A DNA stretch of 64,000 bases from Prolixibacter denitrificans (GCF_003014495.1 NZ_PYGC01000011.1:1-64000); one strand, 5' to 3'. Shown: positions 1 to 8,313, counted from the stretch's first letter. Translations and numbers: made by a program. The notes: generated by a model from the letters alone, not told the origin.

Positions 1-279
1 CTTCTCCAGCGCTTTTACATCTGTTCTTTCTTTTCCACTCATCGCCTGTAAAGATAAGTGAATATCATCGGAATAACGTTCCTGCCAGTTCCTGACAATG
101 CGCCGGTACTGGGAACCTAAATCAAACCGGTCGCGTGCCTGCTGAAAACTCATCTTTTCTGCATCTATCTGGCTGACCAGCCAGCGCCTGAAACTAACTT
201 CGTAATCATTGTAATTAATCGGTTTTTCCTGAAATCCTTCCATGTGATCGCTCAACATGGTCTCTTTTCCATTTTTCAT
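1..279 (-). CDS. Transposase OrfA-like HTH protein (3' end outside window)
   Basis: An open frame runs from an ATG at 279 to the left edge of the window (93 codons, no stop). The translation has an N-terminal segment rich in polar residues, then RRWLVSQIDAEKMSFQQARDRF-like helices around residues 30-52 and a YRRIVRNWQERY stretch. This reads like the helix-turn-helix part of IS3-type transposase OrfA proteins of Bacteroidota, which go on into a coiled coil; here the last visible residues (VKALEK) would begin it. The family call rests on resemblance only. It could be another small HTH DNA-binding protein. The missing C-terminus would decide. Confidence 0.55.
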   Translation of the reverse strand, partial: MKNGKETMLSDHMEGFQEKPINYNDYEVSFRRWLVSQIDAEKMSFQQARDRFDLGSQYRRIVRNWQERYSDDIHLSLQAMSGKERTDVKALEK

Positions 280-295
280 TTTCTTGATTTTTACG

Positions 296-943
296 TCAAG
301 CTATTTCAGGATAAGACACCCTGAGTTTCTCCATATCCGAAAGGATTTCGTCCAGTTTTTTCAATACCCGGCCATACACAATCTGCAGGTCCCATTTGTA
401 AAGCCGTCCGCCAACAGCGTAGAGTATCCCCATGATGATGAACACGCCCAACAACCAAAATACCGGGATGCCGTTCACGAAATAAATGGAAGGAAGATGT
501 CTCGTTACCAACGGAAGGTAGTCGGAGAACCAAAAGCCCAAAACCATCGACAGGAAGAAGAACGGATAATAAAACCGGGCCATCCTGGCGTTGACGTCAA
601 TCTGCTCTTTCAACCAATGGTCAAACGATTTGACGTACTCGTAGCTGCTCACATTCGGCTCGATTTCCATAAGCCTTTTCTGTAAGGTGCGGTTGACCAG
701 CACAATGGCGCCGGCAATCAAAAACACCATGATGCCCATGACGGGTATCCCGACCACAAAAGAAGCGCCCAAAATGACAACGCCCCCAATCACAATGGCT
801 CGTAAGTTGGTTTGAAACATGCGCTTGAACTTCTCGACGATGTGCATCGATTTCTGCGTGTACAGGTTGTTTAATTTGGGGACCACCAAAGCGTCCGCTT
901 CTAAAAAGCCTTCTTTCCAAATGGTTTCAATTGACTTTTCCAT
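296..943 (-). CDS. Unknown membrane protein coupled to ECF sigma factor
   Basis: A 215-residue protein with a soluble N-terminus of about 45 residues, two hydrophobic helices around residues 48-85 (AIVIGGVVILGASFVVG and MGIMVFLIAGAIVLV), a soluble stretch, then two more helices around 124-142 and 160-178, and a charged C-terminal helix (KKLDEILSDMEKLRVSYPE). The start overlaps the end of the sigma-factor gene by 17 bases, so the two are probably translated together. By position it could restrain or respond to the sigma factor, but I see no recognised anti-sigma domain, so the function is unknown. Confidence 0.8.
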   Translation of the reverse strand: MEKSIETIWKEGFLEADALVVPKLNNLYTQKSMHIVEKFKRMFQTNLRAIVIGGVVILGASFVVGIPVMGIMVFLIAGAIVLVNRTLQKRLMEIEPNVSSYEYVKSFDHWLKEQIDVNARMARFYYPFFFLSMVLGFWFSDYLPLVTRHLPSIYFVNGIPVFWLLGVFIIMGILYAVGGRLYKWDLQIVYGRVLKKLDEILSDMEKLRVSYPEIA

Positions 944-1418
944 CTAACAGTTTCTTTAATCGTTCTTTAATCCGGTTAATGCGTACGCCAATGTTGTTGG
1001 CATTCGTACCCGTGATATCTGCGATCTCCTGGTACGATTTTTCCTCCAGGTAGAGTAAAATAACACCCCGGTCCACTTCCGACAACCGCCTGATGGCATC
1101 GTACAGCACATTCAGATTTTCGTCGGCAAAAGCATGGCTGTCTTCTGTTTCTTCTTCGGGCAGATAGTCGGAGGCAAAATGCTGCGTGTTGTTTTTCTTC
1201 TTCTTCAGCAAAGTCAAACAAACATTCAGCGATATCCGGTAGACCCATGTGCTCCATTCCGACTCCCGGCGGAACTTTTCCCGCGTCCTCCAGATTTGCA
1301 GGCATACCTCCTGGTAATAATCTTCAAAATCTTCCTGCGTGTTGGTATACGCCCGGCAAATCTTGATGATCAAAGCCGAATAGGGAAGAATGTAGGCTGT
1401 ATAAAAATCGCTGCTCAA
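927..1418 (-). CDS. ECF-type RNA polymerase sigma factor
   Basis: The 163-residue length and layout fit an extracytoplasmic-function sigma factor. Region 2 lies at about residues 10-75, with the DFEDYYQEVCLQIW core-binding helix and the REKFRRESEWSTWVYRIS -10-recognition helix. Region 4 lies at about 100-158 and contains LSEVDRGVILLYLEEKSYQEIADITG followed by the recognition helix ending in INRIKERLKKLL. It should direct core polymerase to a small regulon. The overlapping downstream membrane protein gene is the likely partner. No classical anti-sigma gene (FecR or RskA type) is visible nearby. Confidence 0.93.
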   Translation of the reverse strand: MSSDFYTAYILPYSALIIKICRAYTNTQEDFEDYYQEVCLQIWRTREKFRRESEWSTWVYRISLNVCLTLLKKKKNNTQHFASDYLPEEETEDSHAFADENLNVLYDAIRRLSEVDRGVILLYLEEKSYQEIADITGTNANNIGVRINRIKERLKKLLDGKVN

Positions 1419-1525
1419 ATTTTCTCTTTTCTTTGTTTAGTGGCTTACGTCGCGGATTATTACACCCGGGTGCATAATTTTTTGGAATTGAATAGGAAAG
1501 GTACGAAAAAGCTGGTGGCTCGGCC

Positions 1526-1553
1526 GTAGAGACGTAGCATGCTACGTCTCTAC
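1526..1553. repeat. Perfect 28-bp palindrome, copy 1 of a repeat family
   Basis: The arms GTAGAGACGTAGCA and TGCTACGTCTCTAC are exact reverse complements with no loop. The element sits between two minus-strand genes. Related copies lie at 2832, 5903 and 7420. Such short palindromes are scattered through many Bacteroidota genomes and behave like REP or MITE-type non-coding repeats. Confidence 0.85.
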
Positions 1554-1574
1554 CAGGCATCGCGCACGCCCCGG

Positions 1575-2261
1575 TCAATCCTTTTCACCAGCCGGTTTCT
1601 GTTCCTGAATAACCAGGTTCAGCAAGCTGTCAATATACGGTTGTGGATTCCTGTGCAGATATGGATTGGTGCGATTGTCTGAGCTTAAAATGTATTGAAC
1701 CGATTGCCCATCTATTACGATTCGGCCTTCTTGTTGGCTAAAGGCATTCCACTGGGCCGGTTCGTTGATACGAAGGTTTGGGATGGAAGCGAGAGAGCTG
1801 TCGAGGTGCACGACGTGGGTGTTATACACATCTAGCTCTTTGCTGAAAATTCCGCTGCGTTGAAAATCGGAAAGGGACTTTTCTTTCGAATCGAACAGGA
1901 CCACAATGAAATTTTTATCCGTGTGAAAGTTGATGTCGAGGGTTCTGTTCTGAAATGAAATGAACAGAAAAGCCACGATTCCAACTACAATTTCGCCCAG
2001 TGTCAGTTTACGGTAAGAAAGAATTCTGATTAATGACCGGTCAACCACATAAAGTGTTAGTGTGAAAACCGTTAGGGCAGTAGTGACGGCAACCACTAAG
2101 GCTTCGGATGGTTTGTCGATAAAATAGATAATCCACGCCCAGGCTGTAATTACTAATGCGACAACGGTTATTAGCGTCATCGGGGTGATAGGCCAAACTA
2201 ACCTTTTCAGGAAAGTCCTGAATTTGGTCCGGGCGCCGTTTCCTTTATTGGGTTTACCCAT
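1575..2261 (-). CDS. Unknown membrane-anchored protein
   Basis: A 228-residue protein with a basic N-terminus, then hydrophobic segments at about residues 30-50 (LITVVALVITAWAWIIYF), 54-72 and 88-104 (LGEIVVGIVAFLFISF). The remaining ~120 residues form a soluble domain (FHTDKNFIVVLFDSKEKSLSDF) that could lie outside the cytoplasm. I do not recognise the family. It shares strand and spacing (24 bases) with the next gene at 2286-2750, so the two may be co-transcribed. Confidence 0.75.
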   Translation of the reverse strand: MGKPNKGNGARTKFRTFLKRLVWPITPMTLITVVALVITAWAWIIYFIDKPSEALVVAVTTALTVFTLTLYVVDRSLIRILSYRKLTLGEIVVGIVAFLFISFQNRTLDINFHTDKNFIVVLFDSKEKSLSDFQRSGIFSKELDVYNTHVVHLDSSLASIPNLRINEPAQWNAFSQQEGRIVIDGQSVQYILSSDNRTNPYLHRNPQPYIDSLLNLVIQEQKPAGEKD

Positions 2262-2285
2262 GGTTGTTCGTTTTTCCGCTCCGGC

Positions 2286-2750
2286 TTACACCGGTTCCGT
2301 CGTTAATCCGAGGCTCAGACGCAACCGTTCCAGTTCCTTTTCCGGGTCTTCGTTTTTACCGATGCTTTTCAGCGGAAGGAGGGAATGCCCTTTGGCGTCG
2401 TACAGCTCGACAAAAGTCTGTTTTACTTCGGTATCCAGCGAGCGGTTTCCCCGGCTGTATGAGGTAAACACTTCCCGCGATGTTACAAGGTGAAGTTGCA
2501 TATCCCAGTAAATGTCGCGCCATTTTCCCAGGCGTATCAGCCCAAACAGGTTGTTGCTGAATTTTACTCTCCGATTGTAATAATCGATGGTGGTGCTGGT
2601 GTTGGTGAACCCGAGGAAGCTGCCAATAAACACCAGGGCCAACCCGGTGAGAGAAAAATAGCTGGCCACGATTCCTGCCAGAAAAACAATGACGCCGGAA
2701 GTGGAGGCCACCGGACCAAACGCCTTCTTAAATCGATAGGTCTTTTTCAT
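2286..2750 (-). CDS. Unknown small membrane protein
   Basis: A 154-residue protein with a hydrophobic hairpin at about residues 14-50 (GVIVFLAGIVASYFSL then GLALVFIGSFLGF), followed by a soluble domain of roughly 100 residues containing TTIDYYNRRVKFSNNLFGL and KSIGKNEDPEKELERL. This resembles small PH-like membrane proteins of Bacteroidota in layout, but no motif decides it. It lies just upstream of the 1575-2261 gene on the same strand. Confidence 0.75.
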   Translation of the reverse strand: MKKTYRFKKAFGPVASTSGVIVFLAGIVASYFSLTGLALVFIGSFLGFTNTSTTIDYYNRRVKFSNNLFGLIRLGKWRDIYWDMQLHLVTSREVFTSYSRGNRSLDTEVKQTFVELYDAKGHSLLPLKSIGKNEDPEKELERLRLSLGLTTEPV

Positions 2751-2831
2751 AGAAACAGGTTCATGAATGGTGTTAGTCTTTATTCGTCAATACGGAAACG
2801 AAAGGTATGAAAAAACCCAATGTCCTTGTAT

Positions 2832-2859
2832 ATAGAAACGTAGCATGTTACGTTTCTAT
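2832..2859. repeat. 28-bp near-palindrome, copy 2 of the repeat family
   Basis: The left part ATAGAAACGTAGCA and right part TGTTACGTTTCTAT are reverse complements apart from one position pair (G opposite T). It shares the ACGTAGCAT core with the copy at 1526, with GAGAC replaced by GAAAC on both arms, which is a compensated change that keeps pairing. Confidence 0.75.
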
Positions 2860-2912
2860 TGTCACATCGTTCATGGCGGTGGTATTTTTTTAACTGTATT
2901 AGCAGTTAAAGC

Positions 2913-2956
2913 AAACCTGACAGGTCTGGAGACATACTGACCAACCTGTCAGGTTT
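2913..2956. repeat. 13-bp inverted repeat, 18-nt loop
   Basis: AAACCTGACAGGT at 2913-2925 is exactly complementary to ACCTGTCAGGTTT at 2944-2956. Each arm also contains its own CCTGACAGG palindromic core. The element lies 24 bases downstream of the amylase stop. It could act as a transcript end for the amylase, though no T-run follows, or be a dispersed repeat. Confidence 0.7.
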
Positions 2957-2979
2957 TAGATGATATGGATTTTAAGGTA

Positions 2980-5328
2980 TTAGTGTCTGACAATAATTTT
3001 TTGCCGGTTCACCTTCCCGTTGACGGAAATCGTACAGAAATACAAACCGGATCGTTCTTTCTGTGCACTCCACTGGATGGTATTTTCTTTCCCCTCTGAA
3101 ACCGATTGATTCCATGATTTAACCACACGTCCGCCAGCATCAAAGATTTGAATATTGGCTATTCCGTCTTCGCCGGAGGTGAAAGAAATGGTTGCCATCT
3201 CATTCACGGGATTGGGATAGACCACCATGCCTTCGACGCTTACCTTGTTTTGATCTAACGGGGGAATGGTGGCTGCTTTTAGCGGGGCAGTATAGGGTTC
3301 GTAATCGTTCGATTGTACGTAGATGGCGTAACCACGGGCGGGCGCTTCAACCCAAACGCGGCCGTCGGCATAAACATCAGTCGTTGCCCCGGTAAAAGCT
3401 TCCTTTAAGGTGGTGTTCGACCAGTTTGAAAAACCGGTAGCATTAGCTGTAACCCATACACCTTCGGTGGAAGAGTTGTTATTTATCACGACAATCGCGC
3501 CGTCCTTTGTGCCATTGCCATCACGACGAGCCACGTATACGTTGGCTGCATTCCCAGCAGGGTATGGATCTCCGGTTTCAGTCAGCACTGTTAGTCCGCC
3601 ATTCAAATAGGTTTTACGGACAAAAAGCAGTTTGTTGATATCGTCTTTCAGACTTGATGGAATCGGAACTGTAAGGCTGGAATTGCTATTGTCAACCAGT
3701 GTAACACCAAAGTAGTGAGGATAAAAAATGCAGGGGCGACCTTCGTGGGTAAGGATATAAGCATAGCCCATTTTCCAGTCTTTGGTTACCCATTTGTCAT
3801 GTTCTTTTCCCGTATCGTGGTTCTCGAGCCAGGTAACGACCGAAGTTCCCGGTAAGGCATTTCCCTGATCGTTACGCACCATTCCGGCATGATTCAGCCA
3901 ACGCATATCGAAACTGGCATCGCCATTACACATACTGGTTAATGAGCTTTTCAGCGGAAAGTCAAAAGCATCGGCATCGGCACCTTGTGCGGCCAATCCT
4001 TCTACCCAGTTCTTAATCTGGTAATCAACTCCCCAATATTCACCTACGATAAAACGCTGGGCACCACCTTCCAATGGTAGGTTGTTAATCCACGAGGAAA
4101 TGAAATCAATTTGGTATCCACGCACAAAATCAAGACGGAATCCATCGAACCCAATTTGATTGGCCATCCAGTAGCCCCAGGCATTCAAGCGGCTTTGTAC
4201 GGTCGCACTGTAAGTATTGAAATCGTTTCCAAATCCTTTGGTATTGGGGATTAAGGCATCTTGTCCGTTCCAGTTCCAACCGGTTAAAAAGTCATTGGCA
4301 TCTACCGGATGGAAATCGGTATAGGTCCAGGCATAATTTGCTTCACCTGTTCCGGTGTGATTCACATAAGTAATATGTGTATTGGTATGAGCTTCCAATG
4401 TTGAAGTCGCCAGATTGGTTCCGTTATACCAAATCTCAAATGGATAGTAACCGTGTGTTTGATCGGCCCAGTTCCAGCTTCCGTCGGTAGCCTGACTGCG
4501 GGCGGTGAGTTTGATGACGATGTCGTGTGTTGAAGTCAAGGTAACTTTGTACTCATCAATGTCACCGTCGTAACCGATAAATCCACGCATGGTAGAACCT
4601 GAAACTCCGAAATCATTGGTATCGCCGTTTCCGTTATTGGGCTCGGTCTCCCAGTTGTACGCGCCGCTAAATCCGGTACCCGTCCAATCAATTTCGCAGT
4701 CATAGCCCCGATCGGTGTAGCTAAGGGAGTAATCGAGATAGTACCCCTTAATTTTGATGTAATAACTACCGGGAGCCGCATTGGGAATGACCCATTTAAT
4801 TTCGTTGGTAGGGTAAGGCACGTATTGAGTGCTGTTTCGGAAAGCTTCGTCGAACACATATCCTTTTACGGCCGGATTGGCTTCGTCGTTTTCGTCGCCT
4901 GAATATACATGGTTGAGTACGGCATCAGCATAAATATTCAGGTAGGGTGCACCTCCGGCTGTATTATGCATGGTGGCTATCATGTTCTCCAATTCGGCAC
5001 GCGATCCAAAGCGCGTCTCGACCGTGTTTTTTTGATTGTAATTCCCCAAATCGTAATGGTCGTAAATTCCGTAGCCCATATCGGTAATTCCCCAGTTACC
5101 TTTGGATGGGGCAGGAATCCAGATTCCGGTAATTCCGGCATTTTTCAGTTCGCTGGCTTTCGATGTCAGGTTGTCCCACCAGGTACCATTTTTGTTTGTT
5201 TCGTCAACCGGCACATTCCAGTAGAAGGCTTGCATCATGGCGTCGTTTTGAGCCTTGGTTTTTCCGGTAAATGACAATACGATTAAACCCACAATCAAAA
5301 TGTGGAAAAGAATCCTTTTCTTTTTCAT
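2980..5328 (-). CDS. Secreted GH13 alpha-amylase with T9SS sorting tail
   Basis: A 782-residue preprotein with a signal peptide (residues 1-26, cut after TKAQ). The GH13 conserved regions are visible: region I DAVLNH (135-140), region II FRLDFVRG with nucleophile D400, region III IVGEYWG with acid/base E430, and region IV ENHD with D505. An extra block at about 180-335 contains ETEPNNGNGDTNDF and GYDGDIDEYKVTL, like a pre-peptidase C-terminal (PPC) beta-sandwich inserted into domain B. The last ~75 residues (YPNPVNEMATISF to VNGKVNRQKIIVRH) are a type IX secretion sorting domain. It should hydrolyse starch-like alpha-1,4-glucans at or outside the cell surface. No Sus-type genes adjoin it. Confidence 0.93.
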   Translation of the reverse strand: MKKKRILFHILIVGLIVLSFTGKTKAQNDAMMQAFYWNVPVDETNKNGTWWDNLTSKASELKNAGITGIWIPAPSKGNWGITDMGYGIYDHYDLGNYNQKNTVETRFGSRAELENMIATMHNTAGGAPYLNIYADAVLNHVYSGDENDEANPAVKGYVFDEAFRNSTQYVPYPTNEIKWVIPNAAPGSYYIKIKGYYLDYSLSYTDRGYDCEIDWTGTGFSGAYNWETEPNNGNGDTNDFGVSGSTMRGFIGYDGDIDEYKVTLTSTHDIVIKLTARSQATDGSWNWADQTHGYYPFEIWYNGTNLATSTLEAHTNTHITYVNHTGTGEANYAWTYTDFHPVDANDFLTGWNWNGQDALIPNTKGFGNDFNTYSATVQSRLNAWGYWMANQIGFDGFRLDFVRGYQIDFISSWINNLPLEGGAQRFIVGEYWGVDYQIKNWVEGLAAQGADADAFDFPLKSSLTSMCNGDASFDMRWLNHAGMVRNDQGNALPGTSVVTWLENHDTGKEHDKWVTKDWKMGYAYILTHEGRPCIFYPHYFGVTLVDNSNSSLTVPIPSSLKDDINKLLFVRKTYLNGGLTVLTETGDPYPAGNAANVYVARRDGNGTKDGAIVVINNNSSTEGVWVTANATGFSNWSNTTLKEAFTGATTDVYADGRVWVEAPARGYAIYVQSNDYEPYTAPLKAATIPPLDQNKVSVEGMVVYPNPVNEMATISFTSGEDGIANIQIFDAGGRVVKSWNQSVSEGKENTIQWSAQKERSGLYFCTISVNGKVNRQKIIVRH

Positions 5329-5834
5329 AGAAAACTAGTTTTAGTTAATGAACCTCTGTGTAGGTTAGAAATCAGGGCATACCACTCCAATCGGGATTAG
5401 CTGTATCGTTTCACTAGTCCCTGGTACACTCCTTATCCGTTACCCAAAAATTAATCGCGTTTTAGTCTGGTTCGTTTTTATCGTAATGTCAACTAGTGGA
5501 TTGGATAATACTCCGACATGTGCTATTGGGTACAAGCCGGTGTAGTTGTGATGTGTGTTGCTTAGATTTTTACATAGGCATAGCTTAGGTTAATCTGGTC
5601 CTCTTTTAAGCCTGTTTTTCAGGCAACATATAATACGAACATGACATTCATGTTCTTAATTTGTAAACTGATTATTTTATCTGTCATGGAACTGCTGTTC
5701 CCTTGGGAAGGGGAAGATATAAAAAATATTTTATTATTTACTATCTCAATGATTTGGATTTTGTGGTTCAGTTGTTGATGAGTTGTTAGTGAGTTGGTTA
5801 TGGTTGGTTGTTGAACGATAATTTTGAACAAGAC
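5329..5834. other. Intergenic region upstream of amylase; no gene seen
   Basis: About 500 bases between the amylase start and the aminotransferase remnant. A 70-codon minus-strand frame exists (5619-5831) but has skewed, low-complexity composition and no recognisable domain. I found no convincing -7/-33 promoter pair for the amylase, although one must lie here. Confidence 0.5.
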
Positions 5835-5900
5835 TCAATAGTAATTCTCCCTACTCTGTTGAAATTCCTTCATGATTTGGCGGGTGATGATTTCGGGCTG
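5835..5900 (-). pseudogene. Remnant: 3' end of a class IV aminotransferase gene
   Basis: On the minus strand this encodes QPEIITRQIMKEFQQSRENYY followed by TGA (5837-5835). It matches the C-terminus of the intact aminotransferase at 7498 (QPGAITRQIMEDFHRIREDY), with about 12 of 20 positions identical and no gap. The match stops where the palindromic repeat begins (5903). It is therefore the leftover tail of a second, diverged aminotransferase gene, whose upstream part was lost or displaced at the repeat. Confidence 0.75.
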
Positions 5901-5902
5901 TT

Positions 5903-5930
5903 GTAGAGACGTAGCGTATTACGTCTTTAC
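5903..5930. repeat. 28-bp near-palindrome, copy 3 of the repeat family
   Basis: The sequence begins GTAGAGACGTAGCG and ends TATTACGTCTTTAC. It is the same element as at 1526 with a few arm mismatches. It abuts the aminotransferase remnant (2 bases apart) and lies upstream of the radical SAM gene. Confidence 0.75.
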
Positions 5931-6045
5931 GATCGCTGGGTAGTATTTATGAAACAGAGCTAGCGTTTAACCCCGAATATTTATGAACGCCACGTATGTT
6001 CCTGTCGGAAAGTCCCGTAACTTTATAGAAACGAAACCTGCAGCC

Positions 6046-7404
6046 ATGCATCGGGGAACCCAAATAAAGTTTACCCTGATTAATCCCACCTCTCCGTTGT
6101 GGCGCATTGGCGTCCATCAACGTCCGGCTAATTCCGGCGTGTTCCGATTTTCCATGCTGGCCAGTTTGTATGTGGCTGCTTCCATGCCGCTGTATGTCGA
6201 GACAAAGATTGTTGACGAGGATGTGGAGCCGGTCGATTTTGATGATGATGCAGATATCATCGGCATCTCGTTTATGACCTACAACGCCCCCCGGGCTTAC
6301 GAAATTGCCGATCGGTTCCGGGCAAAAGGCAAGACCGTTATTTTCGGTGGTTATCATCCTACCTTCATGCCGGATGAAGCGATTCAACATGCCGATGCTG
6401 TTTGCATTGGAGAAGCCGAAAGCAGCGTTCCCCGCATGATGGAAGATTACATGAATGGCCGGTTGAAGCCATTTTACCGGAGCCAGCTGGTTGATTTGGC
6501 AGGCTTGCCGGTACCCGACCGGAACCTGCTCCGCCAGCGGGCCTACATCACGACCAATACCCTGCAAGCCACACGTGGATGTTTTAACCGGTGCGGGTTC
6601 TGTTCGGTGGCTCGTTTCAACCATTACCGGCTGCGTATCCGTCCGGTGGGCGAAGTAGTGGAGGAGTTGAAAGGCCTGGGCCGCGAAGTGCTGTTCATGG
6701 ACGATAACATTGCGCTTGATAAGGAATATGCCCGTGAGTTGTTTAAAGCCATGATTCCGTTGAAAAAGCAGTGGCATAGTCAATGCGGTATCGGCATTGC
6801 CGAAGACGAGGAATTACTCCGTTTGGCCGCTCAGAGCGGTTGTCGCGGGTTGTTTATCGGCTTCGAGTCGCTTTCGCGGCAGAGCCTGGAAAACTGGAAA
6901 AAATTCGGCAATAAGCGGGTGGACTACCTTGAAGCGGTGAAGAAACTTCATGGGGCAGGAATTGGTGTTTTTGCGGGGTTCATCTTTGGCAGCGACAACG
7001 ACGGACCGGATGTATTTGCCGATACCCTCGATTTTCTGTTGGAAGCCAATATCGAGGTCCTTCAGGCTACTCGCTTAACACCATTCCCGGGTACGCCGCT
7101 CTATGAACAACTGGACAGGGAAGGCCGCATCTTCGACAGGGACTGGAGCCACTACGATTTTTTCCATGTAGTGCATCAGCCATTGAACATGAGTGTGAGG
7201 GAGCTGCATAACGGGACGGTCTGGGTCCAGCAGCAGTTTTACCGAACCGATCGCATCATCCGGCGGGTGGGGAGAGCATCCGGATATTTGCATCCGGGAA
7301 CGGTTGTACGGGCTTTGTTGCCCTTGAATCTGGGCTACCGTCACAAACTGGCTGCGTATGAGTCTTTGCAGAAAAAGTTATCGGTTCAACCGAAAGCCGG
7401 CTAG
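6046..7404 (+). CDS. B12-binding-domain radical SAM protein
   Basis: With the ATG at 6046 the product has 452 residues; an upstream ATG at 5983 would add 21 residues of unlikely sequence. A cobalamin-binding-like Rossmann fold spans about residues 40-145 (DIIGISFMTYNAPRAYEIAD and GGYHPTFMPDEA). The radical SAM motif CFNRCGFC follows, with C179, C183 and C186 as cluster ligands. GFESLSRQSLENWKKFGNK and RLTPFPGTPLYEQL are typical of the B12-binding radical SAM group. The usual DxHxxG cobalamin-ligand motif is absent, so B12 binding is doubtful or base-off. The substrate is unknown. It is a lone plus-strand gene bracketed by palindromic repeats at 5903 and 7420. Confidence 0.9.
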   Translation: MHRGTQIKFTLINPTSPLWRIGVHQRPANSGVFRFSMLASLYVAASMPLYVETKIVDEDVEPVDFDDDADIIGISFMTYNAPRAYEIADRFRAKGKTVIFGGYHPTFMPDEAIQHADAVCIGEAESSVPRMMEDYMNGRLKPFYRSQLVDLAGLPVPDRNLLRQRAYITTNTLQATRGCFNRCGFCSVARFNHYRLRIRPVGEVVEELKGLGREVLFMDDNIALDKEYARELFKAMIPLKKQWHSQCGIGIAEDEELLRLAAQSGCRGLFIGFESLSRQSLENWKKFGNKRVDYLEAVKKLHGAGIGVFAGFIFGSDNDGPDVFADTLDFLLEANIEVLQATRLTPFPGTPLYEQLDREGRIFDRDWSHYDFFHVVHQPLNMSVRELHNGTVWVQQQFYRTDRIIRRVGRASGYLHPGTVVRALLPLNLGYRHKLAAYESLQKKLSVQPKAG

Positions 7405-7419
7405 TGATATCAGTTTAGG

Positions 7420-7447
7420 GTAGAGACGCAATGCTTTGCGTCTCCAT
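7420..7447. repeat. 28-bp near-palindrome, copy 4 of the repeat family
   Basis: GTAGAGACGCAA (7420-7431), loop TGCT, then TTGCGTCTC (7436-7444). This is a variant with GCAA in place of GTAG, changed on both arms so pairing is kept. It lies between the radical SAM stop and the aminotransferase stop and might also end both transcripts. Confidence 0.75.
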
Positions 7448-7497
7448 GAACGCACGGCTTATAGCAGTGTATTCATAAAACGGCATTGTCGGTCAGG

Positions 7498-8313
7498 TCA
7501 GTAATCTTCCCTAATCCGATGAAAGTCTTCCATGATTTGCCGGGTGATGGCTCCGGGCTGTCCGTTGCCGATGGTTCCTCCGTCAATCTGCACAATGGGC
7601 ATGATTCGTTTGGTGGTACTGGCCAGAAATACTTCATCGGCCGTCATTAGATCTTCTAAGCTGATCTCTGCTTCCTGATAATTGAATGGGTGATCTGTAA
7701 GAATGTCCAACACGATGCTTCGGGTTACTCCTTTTAAAATGTTCTCTTTAGGTGTGACAACCATTCCGTTTTTCACTATAAAGATGTTTCCGCGCGATGT
7801 TTCCTGAACCGTTTTACCATTATGGTACAGAATGTCGACTGTTCCGGAGTCGGTTGCTTCATCCGCCCAGAATTGCCCCGCCAGGTAGTTGGTCGATTTG
7901 GCTTCCGGCAGAAAACGGCTGAACTCTTTCAGTGTTAAGTGAGCTCCCTGCTCATATAGCGATGGAGCGTATTGTGGCATTTCCGTGGGGAAGATGTATA
8001 GGGCCGCCTGATAAGAGTCTCCAGTACGTGGTGTATGAGGCAACGCAAACATTTTGATGTAACCATGTTCCATGCGGTTGTGCCCGATTATCTCCTCTAT
8101 CGTCTTCGGCAGACGGGGCAGGAAATCAATTGTTAGCTTCAACAACCGGAGAGAACGTTCGAAGCGCTCGACGTGCCGCTCTCCGTAAAACGGTTTTCCG
8201 TTAATGACTTCAAAAAAATCAAAAGCCCCATATCCCCGGTTAATGGAGAGGCTGGTAACCGGAACCGAGATAACCCGTAGTTCCCTGAACAATCCGTTGT
8301 CGAAACCAATCAT
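7498..8313 (-). CDS. Class IV aminotransferase (BCAT / D-amino acid type fold)
   Basis: A 271-residue fold-type IV PLP enzyme. Seen are the N-terminal RGYGAFDFFEVINGKPF with HVERFERSLRLL, the PLP-lysine region EAKSTNYLAGQFWADEA (about residues 150-166), VQETSRGNIFIVKNG, and the phosphate-binding end KGVTRSIVLDIL with EVFLASTTKRIMPIVQIDG. The family includes branched-chain aminotransferase, D-alanine aminotransferase and aminodeoxychorismate lyase. A true pabC-like gene lies at 45332, so this one more likely acts on amino acids. A diverged copy of its last 20 codons persists at 5835-5900. Confidence 0.88.
   Translation of the reverse strand: MIGFDNGLFRELRVISVPVTSLSINRGYGAFDFFEVINGKPFYGERHVERFERSLRLLKLTIDFLPRLPKTIEEIIGHNRMEHGYIKMFALPHTPRTGDSYQAALYIFPTEMPQYAPSLYEQGAHLTLKEFSRFLPEAKSTNYLAGQFWADEATDSGTVDILYHNGKTVQETSRGNIFIVKNGMVVTPKENILKGVTRSIVLDILTDHPFNYQEAEISLEDLMTADEVFLASTTKRIMPIVQIDGGTIGNGQPGAITRQIMEDFHRIREDY

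Noticed and set aside
5619-5831. 70-codon minus-strand frame upstream of the amylase
   Set aside because: Composition is repetitive (Asn, Gln, Thr, Ile) with no domain and no promoter.
5947-6783. 278-codon minus-strand open frame
   Set aside because: It lies antisense to the radical SAM gene, whose motifs are unambiguous; the antisense translation shows no domain.
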